Assembly (NCBI RefSeq): GCF_024756235.1
Contig: NZ_JANUGY010000007.1
Span: 62,001-126,000, forward strand
Length of the DNA stretch: 64,000 nucleotides
Origin: Massilia kyonggiensis
GTDB lineage: Bacteria; Pseudomonadota; Gammaproteobacteria; Burkholderiales; Burkholderiaceae_D
Direction: 5' to 3'
The notes under the pieces: generated by a model
What the model was told of the DNA's origin: nothing
What the model saw: the letters and a program-made list of their open reading frames with translations, nothing else
Database searches by the model: none
Position numbers and translations under genes: made by a program
Shown here: piece after piece, positions 56,260 to 64,000 of the stretch
Layout: each line of letters starts with the position of its first letter
How positions within the stretch are numbered: the first letter of the stretch is position 1

Positions 56260-58668
56260 ATGGCGATCGATATCGACATCAGCGGAATGACGTGCGCCTC
56301 ATGCGTGGCGCGCGTCGAAAAGGCGATCAAGGCCGTGCCGGGCGTGCGCGACGCGAGCGTCAACCTGGCCACGGAACGCGCGGCCGTGCAGGGCGAGGGG
56401 CTCGACCTGCAGGCCATCCTGGCCGCCGTCGAGCAGGCCGGCTATGCGGCGCGGCCGACGGGGACGGCCAGGGTGGAGGCGGCGCCGGGCCTGCCGACGT
56501 GGTGGCCCGTCGCGCTGGCCGCGCTGCTGAGCCTTCCGCTCATCACGCCGATGCTGCTGCAACCCTTCGGCGTCCACTGGATGCTGCCCGGCTGGCTGCA
56601 ACTGCTGCTGGCGACGCCCGTCCAGTTCTGGCTCGGCGCGCGTTTTTATCGCGCGGGCTGGAAAGCGCTGCGGGCCGGGGCGGGCAACATGGACCTGCTC
56701 GTGGCCATCGGCACGTCGGCCGCGTATTTCCTGTCGCTGTGGCAGTTGCTGAACGCGGGCGCCCATGGCCACCTGTACTTCGAGTCGGCCGCCGTCGTCA
56801 TCACGCTCGTGCTGCTCGGTAAATGGCTGGAGGGCCGGGCGAAGCACCAGACCGTGGCGGCGATCCGGGCGCTGGAAGCGCTGCGGCCCTCCGAGGCCAT
56901 CGTCCGCCGCGACGGCCGGGATACGGTGATCGCCCTGGACGCCCTGCGCGCCGGCGACCTGATGGTCGTGCGGCCGGGCGAGCGCGTACCGGCCGACGGC
57001 AAGGTCGTGGAAGGGGCCAGCCACCTCGACGAAGCGCTTCTGACGGGCGAGAGCCTGCCCGTGGCCAAGGGCGCGGGCGACCGCGTGACGGGCGGCGCCG
57101 TGAACGGCGAAGGCCTGCTGCTCGTCGAGGCGACGGCCGTCGGCGCGGACAGCATGCTGGCCCGGATCATCCGCATGGTCGAGGATGCGCAGGCGGCCAA
57201 GGCGCCGATCCAGCGCCTCGTCGACAAGGTCAGTGCCGTATTCGTGCCGGTCGTGCTGCTCATCTCGCTCGTCACGCTGCTGGCCTGGGGCCTGGCCACG
57301 GGCGACTGGCAGCAGGCGCTGTTGAACGCCGTCGCCGTGCAGGTGATTGCCTGCCCGTGCGCGCTGGGCCTCGCCACGCCGACGGGCATCATGGTCGGCA
57401 CGGGCGCGGCGGCGCGTCACGGGATCCTCATCAAGGACGCGGAAGCGCTGGAAACGGCGCACGCGTTGCGGATGGTCGTGTTCGACAAGACGGGCACGCT
57501 GACGGAAGGCCGTCCCCGCGTCGTGGCACTGGAAGGCGACGACCCGCAACGGCTGCTGGCGCTCGCCGCGGCCGTGCAGCAGGGCAGTGCGCACCCGCTG
57601 GCGCGCGCGGTGACGGAACTGGCGGCGGCGCAGGACGTGGCCGCACCGGCCGCGACGGAATCGGCCGCGTTGCCGGGCCGCGGTGTCCGTGCGCGTGTCG
57701 ATGGCGCGGCCGTCTGGCTCGGCAACCGCAGGCTGCTCGACGAGATCGGCGCCGGCGCGGCACTGCCCGCCGCGCTGGCGGCAGCTGCCGAGCGCCATGA
57801 AGCGGACGGGCGCACGGTGTCGTGGCTCGCCCGCGAGCAGGGCGGCGCCATCGTCGTGGAAGGCGTGCTGGCGTTCGGCGACCGCTTGAAAGCGACGAGC
57901 CGCGCCGCCATCGCCCGCCTGCGCGACCTCGACGTGGACAGCATGATGCTCAGCGGCGACAACGAAGGCAGCGCCCGCGCCGTGGCGCAAGCGCTCGGCC
58001 TGACGCGCTGGGTCGCGCAGGTGCAGCCGCAGGACAAGGCGGACGTCGTGCGCGGCCTGATGAAGGAAGGCCGTAAAGTGGGCATGGTCGGCGACGGCAT
58101 CAACGACGCGCCGGCGCTGGCCGCGGCCGACGTCGGCATCGCCATGGCCGGCGGCACCGATGTCGCGCTGCATACGGCCGCGATCACCTTGATGCGCGGC
58201 GACCCGCTGCTCGTGGCGGATGCCATCGACATCTCGGACCGCACGTGGCGCAAGATCCGCCAGAACCTCGTGTGGGCCTTCGTCTACAACGTCATCGGCA
58301 TTCCGGTCGCGGCCCTCGGTCTGCTGAACCCCGTGCTGGCCGGCGCGGCGATGGCGCTGAGTTCCGTCAGCGTCGTCACGAATGCGCTGTTGCTGCGGCG
58401 CTGGCAACCCGCGCCGCGGCGCGCACCCGACCCCGTTTCAACCCAACCCCAAGGAGCACACAAGATGTATGAATTGACCGTCGAAGACATGAGCTGCGGC
58501 CACTGCGTGGGCCGCGTCACGAAGTCCGTGCAGGCCCTCGACAAGGATGCGAAAGTCGAAGTCGACCTGCCGACCAAGAAGGTGAAGATCGACAGCAGCG
58601 CGGACCTCGACAGGATCGCCGAGGCGATCGTGGCCGCCGGCTATCCGGTCACTGCGAAAAGCGCTTGA
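56260..58668 (+). CDS. copA: Cu(I) P1B-type ATPase with C-terminal fused CopZ-like domain
   Basis: An 802-residue frame. Residues 1-66 are an N-terminal heavy-metal domain with Cys12 and Cys15 (ISGMTCASCVARVEKAIKAV). Six or more spans follow; the actuator motif is LLTGESLPVAK, the metal-channel CPC is at 365-367 (VIACPCALGLATPTGIMVGT), phosphorylation Asp409 in VVFDKTGTLTEGRP, and the hinge MVGDGINDAPALAAADVGIA. It exports Cu(I) to the periplasm. After the last span the frame passes without a stop through a Pro-rich linker into a second heavy-metal domain, residues 736-802 (YELTVEDMSCGHCVGRVTKS). A CueR-type promoter precedes it; AGGAGGATACCC is the ribosome site. It converges on the TonB-receptor gene with a 20-base overlap. 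Confidence 0.93.
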   Translation: MAIDIDISGMTCASCVARVEKAIKAVPGVRDASVNLATERAAVQGEGLDLQAILAAVEQAGYAARPTGTARVEAAPGLPTWWPVALAALLSLPLITPMLLQPFGVHWMLPGWLQLLLATPVQFWLGARFYRAGWKALRAGAGNMDLLVAIGTSAAYFLSLWQLLNAGAHGHLYFESAAVVITLVLLGKWLEGRAKHQTVAAIRALEALRPSEAIVRRDGRDTVIALDALRAGDLMVVRPGERVPADGKVVEGASHLDEALLTGESLPVAKGAGDRVTGGAVNGEGLLLVEATAVGADSMLARIIRMVEDAQAAKAPIQRLVDKVSAVFVPVVLLISLVTLLAWGLATGDWQQALLNAVAVQVIACPCALGLATPTGIMVGTGAAARHGILIKDAEALETAHALRMVVFDKTGTLTEGRPRVVALEGDDPQRLLALAAAVQQGSAHPLARAVTELAAAQDVAAPAATESAALPGRGVRARVDGAAVWLGNRRLLDEIGAGAALPAALAAAAERHEADGRTVSWLAREQGGAIVVEGVLAFGDRLKATSRAAIARLRDLDVDSMMLSGDNEGSARAVAQALGLTRWVAQVQPQDKADVVRGLMKEGRKVGMVGDGINDAPALAAADVGIAMAGGTDVALHTAAITLMRGDPLLVADAIDISDRTWRKIRQNLVWAFVYNVIGIPVAALGLLNPVLAGAAMALSSVSVVTNALLLRRWQPAPRRAPDPVSTQPQGAHKMYELTVEDMSCGHCVGRVTKSVQALDKDAKVEVDLPTKKVKIDSSADLDRIAEAIVAAGYPVTAKSA
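58465..58668 (+). CDS. copZ: CopZ-like copper chaperone, internal in-frame start
   Basis: A 67-residue heavy-metal-associated protein (MYELTVEDMSCGHCVGRVTK, CxxC-type Cys pair in MSCGHC) lying in frame at the end of the ATPase gene. It has its own strong ribosome site, AAGGAG at 58451-58456, eight bases before the ATG at 58465, so free chaperone can be made even if the fusion is also translated. It would shuttle Cu(I) to the ATPase. The gene is usually separate with a stop before it; whether the missing stop is real is treated in the findings. Confidence 0.75.
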   Translation: MYELTVEDMSCGHCVGRVTKSVQALDKDAKVEVDLPTKKVKIDSSADLDRIAEAIVAAGYPVTAKSA

Positions 58669-60631
58669 CGAGGCCCACGTACACGCGCCGGGCGACGAAG
58701 TGGTCGAACCCGGCCTGGCGGAACGTCGGCGTATCGGTGCGATACGCGCGCAGGCTGCCGTCGAAGATGTCGTTCGCGTTGACCGTCACGCTCAGCGTCT
58801 TGCTCATGGCGTGCTTCCACGTCAGGTTCACGCTGCTCGTCGGGCCGTAGCGGCCCTGCGGCGTGATGCCGGCCGACTGGGCGTGCGCGTCGAGCGACAC
58901 GTCGCCGTAGCCGACCCTCACGTTGACGTAGCCTGCGACGGCATCCTGGTCGAGCGTCACGCGGTAGATGCCGCCGTCCACGCCGATTTGCAGCGGTCCG
59001 CCCGGTTTCCAGTCCAGCGAGGCCGTGAGGCCGGCCGAGCGGGTCTCGCCGCCGTTCCGTTTCGACGTCACCAGCACGTCATGTTCGAAGGTGCGTATGT
59101 CGACCACGGTGTCGCGGCTGGTGCGACAGAAGGCGCCGGCACTCCAGTTCAGGCGCGGTGTCTCTTTGTTCACGCCGATTTCCCATGACCCCAGCCGCTG
59201 CGGCCCGAGATCCGGATTGCCGCGGCTGAGGTTCTGCGCATCGACATAGGCCGTAAACGGATTCAGGTCGCGCGGGTCGGGCATCTGCAGGCTGCGGCGG
59301 TAGGTGAGCGTCACGCCGGTATCGTCGTTCAGCGCATATTTCACGTGCAGGCTCGGATCGAACGCCTGCCGGCGTGCGATGCGCCCGGCCCGTCCGCCCA
59401 GCAGCGCTTCCCATTTGCCGTGAACGATCCGGTCGGTGACATAGGCGGCGACCGACGTCGTCGTCACGGCATACGCATTGGTCGTGTTGCGGTCCGGCGT
59501 CGCGGCGCCGGTCGCGGGATCGACGGTGGCCTGGACGTTGCCGATGTCGTCGGTCTTGTGCTGGATGTCGAGGCCCAGGCCCCATTGGCCGAGCGTCCAG
59601 TCGACCGTGGCCTGGTCGAGGCGGCGCGCCGACGTGCCTGCGCCGCGGCTGTATGCGGTGGCGCGCACGGGTACGACGAACACGTCGCGATACGACTTGT
59701 CGACCAGGGCGTCCGTAGCGCTGTGCTGGAGCGTGGCCTGCAGCGCGGTGCCGTTCCGCCGGCGGCTGTAGCTGAGGCTCGCGCTGGCATCACGCTGCTC
59801 GTTCGGACCGTACGAGATGCGGTGATGGATCGTCTCCATGCCACCTTCGCGCTCCTCGCCCAGCACGTCGAACAGGGGCCGCGACCGGCGCCGCGCATGG
59901 CGCGCCGAGATGCTGATACTGTCCGTGTCGGTCAATGCGTAGTCGATCCCCAACGCGGCGCTGTCGACGACGCGGCGCACGAACACCTCGGAGGATTGCA
60001 CCGTTTGCCCGGCCTGGCCGGTGAGGGGGTTGTGCCAGTCGACCTTTGAACGGCGGACCTTGCGCGTGCCGTCGTGGCGGACCGCCACGTTGCCGTGCAC
60101 GCTCAGGCGGCCCCGCGTCACGTCGCCCGACGCGCCGGCGTTCCACAATCCCTGGTCGGTCGCGCTGCCCTGGACCTGCCCGTGCGCGCCGGGCTTGCGG
60201 TTGCGTTTCAGGACGATGTTCACGATCGCGCCGCCATTGGCGTTCTGCGCGGCGGACGGATTCGTGATGACTTCCACGCTTGCGATGTCCGCACCGCTCA
60301 TCGTCTGCAGCGCCACCGCGCGCTCCTCTCCGGAACCGGACAGCAGCGCCGTCGGCCTGCCGTCGACGAGGAGCGTCACCTGCGTATTGCCCTTGGCCGC
60401 GATCCGGCCGTCGGCCGTCACCGCCAGTTCGGACGTCGATTGCAGCACGTCCTGCGCGGACCCGTTGGCGGCGCGCGGTGCGTTCGACACGTCGTAGACG
60501 GTCTTGTCGATTTTTTTTACCACTGCCTCTTTTCGGGCGGTGACGGTCACGGTCGGGGCGGGCGGGTCGTCGGCGCGGGCCGACGGCGCGGCGAGCACGA
60601 GGAGGAGCGCGGCATAACGGGGCTTGGTCAC
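58649..60631 (-). CDS. TonB-dependent outer-membrane receptor
   Basis: A 660-residue TonB-dependent receptor. The signal peptide (KPRYAALLLVLAAPSARADD) is followed by a plug domain with QDVLQSTSELAVTADGRIAA, VTLLVDGRPTALLSGSGEER and ASVEVITNPSAAQNANGGAI, then IVNIVLKRNRKPG, and a beta barrel ending YVGLVKRFSQ, with a terminal aromatic-containing strand. The plug pattern matches the group with outer-membrane beta-barrel domain OMP_b-brl_3. GTG at 60631 is the start, with GAAAGGACACC upstream. It lies 95 bases downstream of the multicopper oxidase on the same strand, so a copper-related role is suggested but not shown. Confidence 0.88.
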   Translation of the reverse strand: MTKPRYAALLLVLAAPSARADDPPAPTVTVTARKEAVVKKIDKTVYDVSNAPRAANGSAQDVLQSTSELAVTADGRIAAKGNTQVTLLVDGRPTALLSGSGEERAVALQTMSGADIASVEVITNPSAAQNANGGAIVNIVLKRNRKPGAHGQVQGSATDQGLWNAGASGDVTRGRLSVHGNVAVRHDGTRKVRRSKVDWHNPLTGQAGQTVQSSEVFVRRVVDSAALGIDYALTDTDSISISARHARRRSRPLFDVLGEEREGGMETIHHRISYGPNEQRDASASLSYSRRRNGTALQATLQHSATDALVDKSYRDVFVVPVRATAYSRGAGTSARRLDQATVDWTLGQWGLGLDIQHKTDDIGNVQATVDPATGAATPDRNTTNAYAVTTTSVAAYVTDRIVHGKWEALLGGRAGRIARRQAFDPSLHVKYALNDDTGVTLTYRRSLQMPDPRDLNPFTAYVDAQNLSRGNPDLGPQRLGSWEIGVNKETPRLNWSAGAFCRTSRDTVVDIRTFEHDVLVTSKRNGGETRSAGLTASLDWKPGGPLQIGVDGGIYRVTLDQDAVAGYVNVRVGYGDVSLDAHAQSAGITPQGRYGPTSSVNLTWKHAMSKTLSVTVNANDIFDGSLRAYRTDTPTFRQAGFDHFVARRVYVGLVKRFSQ

Positions 60632-60726
60632 GGTGTCCTTTCCATCTGGCGGACCAGATTGTCGGAGACGATCGCCGCCGATGCGCGACCTGTGTGACCA
60701 ACGCCCCGATGGGCGTGACGGGACCG

Positions 60727-62094
60727 TCAGTGGCCCGCGTGCCCACCCCGCTTGGCCGTCCCGATCACTTCCCCGGACGCCGGCGCCCCCGGTGCGCCGA
60801 CCGGGTCGGGCACCGCCCCCGTCCACTCGCGCGCCACCGTCCCCGCCGGGTGTTTGTACCAGCCCGGATCGCGGTAATCGCCCCGCGCCAGCCCTTCGCG
60901 CACCTTGAGGACGGTGAACATGCCGCCCATCTCGATGTCGCCGAACGGGCCTTTACCGCTCATCATGGGCAGCGTGTTTTCCGGCAGCGCCATGTGCATG
61001 CCGCCCATCGATCCACCCTTGTCGCCCATGACCATATAGCCCGGCACGAGGTCGTTGATCTTCTTCGCCACGCCGGCCTGGTCGACGCCGATCAGGTTCG
61101 GCATGGCGTGGCTCATCGCGTTCATCGTGTGGTGCGACTTATGGCAGTGGAAGGCCCAGTCGCCGGGATTGTCGGCGACGAATTCGATGGCGCGCATCTG
61201 GCCCACGCCGATGTCGACCGTGACCTCGGGCCAGCGCGCGGACGGGGGAATCCAGCCGCCGTCCGTGCCCGTCACCTCGAAGCGGTGGCCGTGGATGTGG
61301 AACGGGTGGTTCGTCATCGTCAGGTTGCCCATGCGGATGCGCACCCTGTCGTCCTTGCGCACGACCATCGGGTCCGTGCCGGGGAAGGCGCGGCTGTTGA
61401 TGGTCCACAGGTTGAAGTCCAACATCGTGTTCACGTTCGGCGTGTAGTTGCCGGGCTCGATGTCGTAGGCGTTCAGCAGGAACACGAAGTCGCGGTCGAC
61501 CGCGTGCTGGCGCGGATTCTTCGGGTGCGTGACCCAAAAGCCCATCATGCCCATCGCCATCTGCGTCATCTCGTCGCTGTGCGGGTGGTACATGAAGGTG
61601 CCGGCGTAGCGCGCGACGAACTCGTAGACGAACGTCTTGCCCGGCGCGATCGCGGGCTGTACGAGCCCCGCCACGCCGTCCATCCCGCTGGGCAGGATCT
61701 GGCCGTGCCAGTGGATCGTCGTCGCCTCCGGCAGTTTATTCGTCACGAAGATGCGCACCCGGTCGCCCTCGACGACCTCGATGGTCGGCCCCGGGCTCTG
61801 GCCGTTATAGCCCCACAGGTTGGCCTTCATGCCGGGCGCGATCTCGCGGACGACCGGTTCGGCGACGAGGTGGAATTCCTTGACGCCGTCCTTCATGCGC
61901 CATGGCAGGCTCCAGCCGTTCAGCGTGACGACGGGGTTGTACGGGCGGCCGCTGGCGGGATGCAGCGGCGGCTGGGTGGCGGGCGACGACTGGACCGGGG
62001 CTTCCGGGATGGCGGCCGCGCCGGCCTTCGACACGAGCGAAGCGCCGACCATGGCGCCGGCCGCGCCGGTGATGAAGTTGCGACGGGTTGTCAT
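60727..62094 (-). CDS. Tat-exported multicopper oxidase
   Basis: A 455-residue multicopper oxidase with a twin-arginine signal (MTTRRNFITGAAGAMVGASL). All copper-binding motifs are present: TTIHWHGQILPSGMDG, AGTFMYHPHSDEMTQMAMGM, NHPFHIHGHRFEVTG and WAFHCHKSHHTMNAMSHAM, the last giving the type 1 site HCHxxxHxxxxM with an axial Met. Met-rich runs (MTQMAMGMMG, GGSMGGMHMALPENTLPMMS) suggest a cuprous-oxidase role, oxidising Cu(I) in the periplasm. Start overlaps the TolC-type gene's stop by four bases (62091-62094). C-terminus ends with GGHAGH, possibly copper-binding. Confidence 0.93.
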   Translation of the reverse strand: MTTRRNFITGAAGAMVGASLVSKAGAAAIPEAPVQSSPATQPPLHPASGRPYNPVVTLNGWSLPWRMKDGVKEFHLVAEPVVREIAPGMKANLWGYNGQSPGPTIEVVEGDRVRIFVTNKLPEATTIHWHGQILPSGMDGVAGLVQPAIAPGKTFVYEFVARYAGTFMYHPHSDEMTQMAMGMMGFWVTHPKNPRQHAVDRDFVFLLNAYDIEPGNYTPNVNTMLDFNLWTINSRAFPGTDPMVVRKDDRVRIRMGNLTMTNHPFHIHGHRFEVTGTDGGWIPPSARWPEVTVDIGVGQMRAIEFVADNPGDWAFHCHKSHHTMNAMSHAMPNLIGVDQAGVAKKINDLVPGYMVMGDKGGSMGGMHMALPENTLPMMSGKGPFGDIEMGGMFTVLKVREGLARGDYRDPGWYKHPAGTVAREWTGAVPDPVGAPGAPASGEVIGTAKRGGHAGH

Positions 62095-63476
62095 TCTGCT
62101 TTTTCCTTGTTCAGTCGGGTGCCGAGCGTGGCTTCCAGTTCTGCGTGGGCGGTCCAGAAGGTTTCCAGCGCCTCGATGTAGGCGCCGACCGCCTCGGCCT
62201 GCGCGCGCGCATCGGCCAGCAGGTCGTGCGGACTCGCGAGCATGCCGTTGTAGCGCAGCAGGACTTCTTTCCCGATCTTCTTGCGCAGAGGGAGGATCGT
62301 GTCGCGGTAATGCTTCGCAACGTCGTACGCGTTGCGGTACGCGAGATAGCCTTCGCGCGCCTCGCTGCGGGCCGTGACGGCCGTGAGCGCGACCCGGTTC
62401 ACTGCCTGCATGTAGGTGGCTTCGGCACGGGCGACGCGCGCGCCGCCCCAGTCGAACAGCGGCAGTTCCAGCGACAGCGAATATCCGCGTTCGGTCGGCT
62501 CGCCCGTCTGCGTCTTGTTGGCGTAGCCGAGATCGAGCACGTTGATGAAGCGCGTCGTGCGCGTGAGCCCGAGATCCGCCGCGGTGGCGGCCGCCTCGGC
62601 CTGCGCCGCCCGCACGTCCAGGCGCTGCGCCAGCGCGATGCGTTCGACGTCCGGCAGGTCCGCCGGCGCGGCCGGCAGGTCGGGCAGGTGGTCGGGCAGG
62701 GCGTAATTCGCGTCCTGGCCCCACAGGCCCAGCGCGCGGGTGAGGCGTTCGCGCGCGGCCGTGGCCCGCTTGTCCGCACGCGCGACGTCGCGTGCCGCCT
62801 CGGCCAGGAAGACCTGCTCGCGCGCCAGGTCGAGCTGGTTCGTGTTGCCCGCCTTGGCCATGCGGCCCGTCAGTTCCGCGCCCGCTTCGGCGGACGCCCG
62901 CACGCGGCGCGCGTACTCGAGCGCCTGCCGGCTGGCCACCGCCTCGACCCAGGCCGTGCGCGTCTCGAGCGCGTGGCGTTCGATGGCGGCGCCCACGTCG
63001 CGCTTCATCTGTTCGAAGCGGCGCGTCTCCATGCGCGCGGCCAGCGGCGTCGTCAGGAGGCCGACGAGGTCGAAGGTGATGCCCCGCTCGATCTCGAGGA
63101 CGCCGCCGCCGGCGAGCCGCGTGAAGTCGAACGAGGGATTGCGGGGCCGGACGGCCTGCGCCAGGTCGGCCTGCGCGATGCCGACGTTCCAGTATGTGGC
63201 CTGCAGGCCCGGATGGTTGACGAGGGCGATGCGCACGGCCGTGTCGATGTCCAGCGGGCGGCCTTCCCTGAACACGGGCAGGTCGCGCAGCGATGCCGCC
63301 AGCGCGCCCTGGCCGGCGCCGTCGCGCGTCAGTTGCGGCGTGGCGCCGATGCGGGCGTGCGTCGTGGCGGCGACGTCGCCGAAGCCGCCGTCCGGCGTGA
63401 CGGTCGCGCAGCCGGCCAGCAGGGCCAGCGCGGCAGCCGCCCCCGCACGCGGTAAAAGTCGTTGTCGCGGGTTCAC
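62091..63476 (-). CDS. TolC family outer-membrane lipoprotein
   Basis: A 461-residue TolC-family efflux outer-membrane protein. It begins with a lipoprotein signal (AAAALALLAGCATV, Cys about residue 22). The coiled outer-membrane efflux pattern shows in PLDIDTAVRIALVNHPGLQA, GLLTTPLAARMETRRFEQMK, TAWVEAVASRQALEYARRVR and AEATYMQAVNRVALTAVTA, with the second half-repeat ending RYNGMLASPHDLLADARAQ. The start is a GTG at 63476 overlapping the stop of the small Met/His-rich gene (GTGA at 63473-63476). Coupled to the multicopper oxidase downstream, it likely belongs to a copper-export set. No inner-membrane pump gene is in this operon. Confidence 0.9.
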   Translation of the reverse strand: MNPRQRLLPRAGAAAALALLAGCATVTPDGGFGDVAATTHARIGATPQLTRDGAGQGALAASLRDLPVFREGRPLDIDTAVRIALVNHPGLQATYWNVGIAQADLAQAVRPRNPSFDFTRLAGGGVLEIERGITFDLVGLLTTPLAARMETRRFEQMKRDVGAAIERHALETRTAWVEAVASRQALEYARRVRASAEAGAELTGRMAKAGNTNQLDLAREQVFLAEAARDVARADKRATAARERLTRALGLWGQDANYALPDHLPDLPAAPADLPDVERIALAQRLDVRAAQAEAAATAADLGLTRTTRFINVLDLGYANKTQTGEPTERGYSLSLELPLFDWGGARVARAEATYMQAVNRVALTAVTARSEAREGYLAYRNAYDVAKHYRDTILPLRKKIGKEVLLRYNGMLASPHDLLADARAQAEAVGAYIEALETFWTAHAELEATLGTRLNKEKAE

Positions 63477-63745
63477 TTCATCTCCTTGTGCATATCGTGG
63501 CCCATGTCCATGGCCGGCATCGTCAGGCGCATGGCATTGCGCCCGCCGACGGTGGCGTTGGCGTCGCGCCATGTCTGGTCGGGGCGCGTGGCGGGTGCGG
63601 GTTCGGTGCGGTAATCGATGGCCGGCCGGGCCTGTGTCGCGGGCACCGGTGCCTGCGGATCGGCGACGCCGGCGGAAGACGTCTGGGCGCTGGCGTGCGC
63701 GGCGAGCAGCATGGCCAGCGCGTACGTCGGGAAGAATCGTTTCAT
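63473..63745 (-). CDS. Small Met/His-rich periplasmic protein
   Basis: A 90-residue exported protein with signal KRFFPTYALAMLLAAHASAQ (cleavage near 21). The mature part is Pro/Thr-rich and ends MRLTMPAMDMGHDMHKEMK, where Met and His alternate in the style of copper-binding tails. It is translated just ahead of the TolC-type lipoprotein (four-base overlap) and after the gene at 63812. A copper-binding chaperone or sensor role is inferred from composition and operon. Confidence 0.75.
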   Translation of the reverse strand: MKRFFPTYALAMLLAAHASAQTSSAGVADPQAPVPATQARPAIDYRTEPAPATRPDQTWRDANATVGGRNAMRLTMPAMDMGHDMHKEMK

Positions 63746-63811
63746 GTCGTTCTCGTTGCGAATGCGTGAATGGCACCGCCGCGCACGAGCGCGAGCGGCG
63801 TGATACGGCGT

Positions 63812-64000
63812 TCAGGCGACGAGGCGGCGGGGCGGGCGTTCGGGCAGCGGCGGATCGACGCTGGCCAGGTGGCCGGCGCGGAAGGGGATGGCGATGGAGG
63901 GCGGCGGGAACGCCGGCGCGACGAGCGGCACGGGCACGAGCGCGACGACGATGCAGCAGTCGCCGCAGACGCTGCGGTGCTTGTGCTGATGACCGGTGTC
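63812..64000 (-). CDS. C-terminal part of a small Cys/Pro-rich protein (partial)
   Basis: Sixty-two codons run from the window edge to a TGA at 63812-63814. The visible part starts DTGHQHKHRSVCGDCCIVVA, a His/Cys-rich patch followed by a hydrophobic Pro/Val segment, and ends LPERPPRLVA. This resembles the last part of short DUF2946-type proteins often encoded in copper loci. The N-terminus lies outside the window. It is the first visible gene of the copper operon; 66 bases separate it from the small Met/His-rich gene. Confidence 0.6.
   Translation of the reverse strand, partial: DTGHQHKHRSVCGDCCIVVALVPVPLVAPAFPPPSIAIPFRAGHLASVDPPLPERPPRRLVA

Noticed and set aside
1..64000. tRNA, rRNA, insertion sequences, integrases or att-like direct repeats marking the 16-32 kb island
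   Set aside because: None recognised by eye on either strand; exchange by homologous recombination at rhs is the simpler explanation for the island.

Overview
The window is high-GC DNA that looks like a chromosome segment from a betaproteobacterium of the Massilia/Telluria group (Oxalobacteraceae). This is an inference from the very high GC in coding regions, a PEP-CTERM sorted protein (44633-45280), type VI secretion parts, many LysR-regulated oxidoreductase pairs, c-di-GMP enzymes and a TolC/multicopper-oxidase copper module. I found no rRNA, tRNA, CRISPR array, insertion sequence or phage gene.

Layout. 1-16 kb: metabolic and stress genes, mostly enzymes next to LysR regulators (LLM monooxygenase, chloroperoxidase-like hydrolase, acyl-CoA synthetase plus NAD(P)H oxidoreductase, pirin-DoxX-OsmC-pirin cluster, YtcJ-like amidohydrolase, SDR, aldo/keto reductase), then a small three-gene cassette with a soluble ExbD-like protein. 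16-32 kb: an accessory island built on type VI secretion effectors. A minus-strand operon runs vgrG, DUF1795 (EagR-like) adaptor, PAAR-HNH nuclease effector, SMI1/KNR4 protein, TPR protein, a small unknown, and a second SMI1/KNR4 protein. Divergent from vgrG is a 1,496-residue Rhs protein with a variable C-terminal toxin. Behind it lies a low-GC array of orphan immunity-type genes (SMI1/KNR4, barstar, several unknowns) separated by three scars of rhs sequence. 32-45 kb: SRPBCC protein, AraC/GlxA/TetR/LysR regulators with aldo/keto reductase, M24 peptidase and SDRs, a GAF-GGDEF-EAL protein, TonB-like, isochorismatase, alpha/beta hydrolase and PEP-CTERM proteins. 45-53 kb: a histidine kinase with a FixJ-type response regulator and a single-domain receiver, a large GGDEF-EAL protein, an SDR and a GST. 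53-56 kb: an isolated tssF-tssG pair. 56-64 kb: copper homeostasis, with a CueR-type promoter, a CopA ATPase whose reading frame runs into a CopZ chaperone, a TonB-dependent receptor, a Tat-exported multicopper oxidase, a TolC-type lipoprotein, a small Met/His-rich periplasmic protein and the end of a further gene.

How the parts work together. The vgrG operon supplies a spike, adaptor, toxin and immunity set, and the rhs locus supplies a second effector whose toxin tip has been exchanged repeatedly, leaving old immunity genes behind. No sheath, baseplate-TssK/E, membrane-complex or ClpV genes are visible except tssFG, so the rest of the apparatus must be elsewhere if functional. The copper genes would move cytoplasmic Cu(I) to the periplasm (CopA/CopZ), oxidise it (multicopper oxidase) and handle it at the outer membrane (TolC-type protein, TonB receptor). 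Start codons were chosen by Shine-Dalgarno match and family alignment from memory; no database search was possible.
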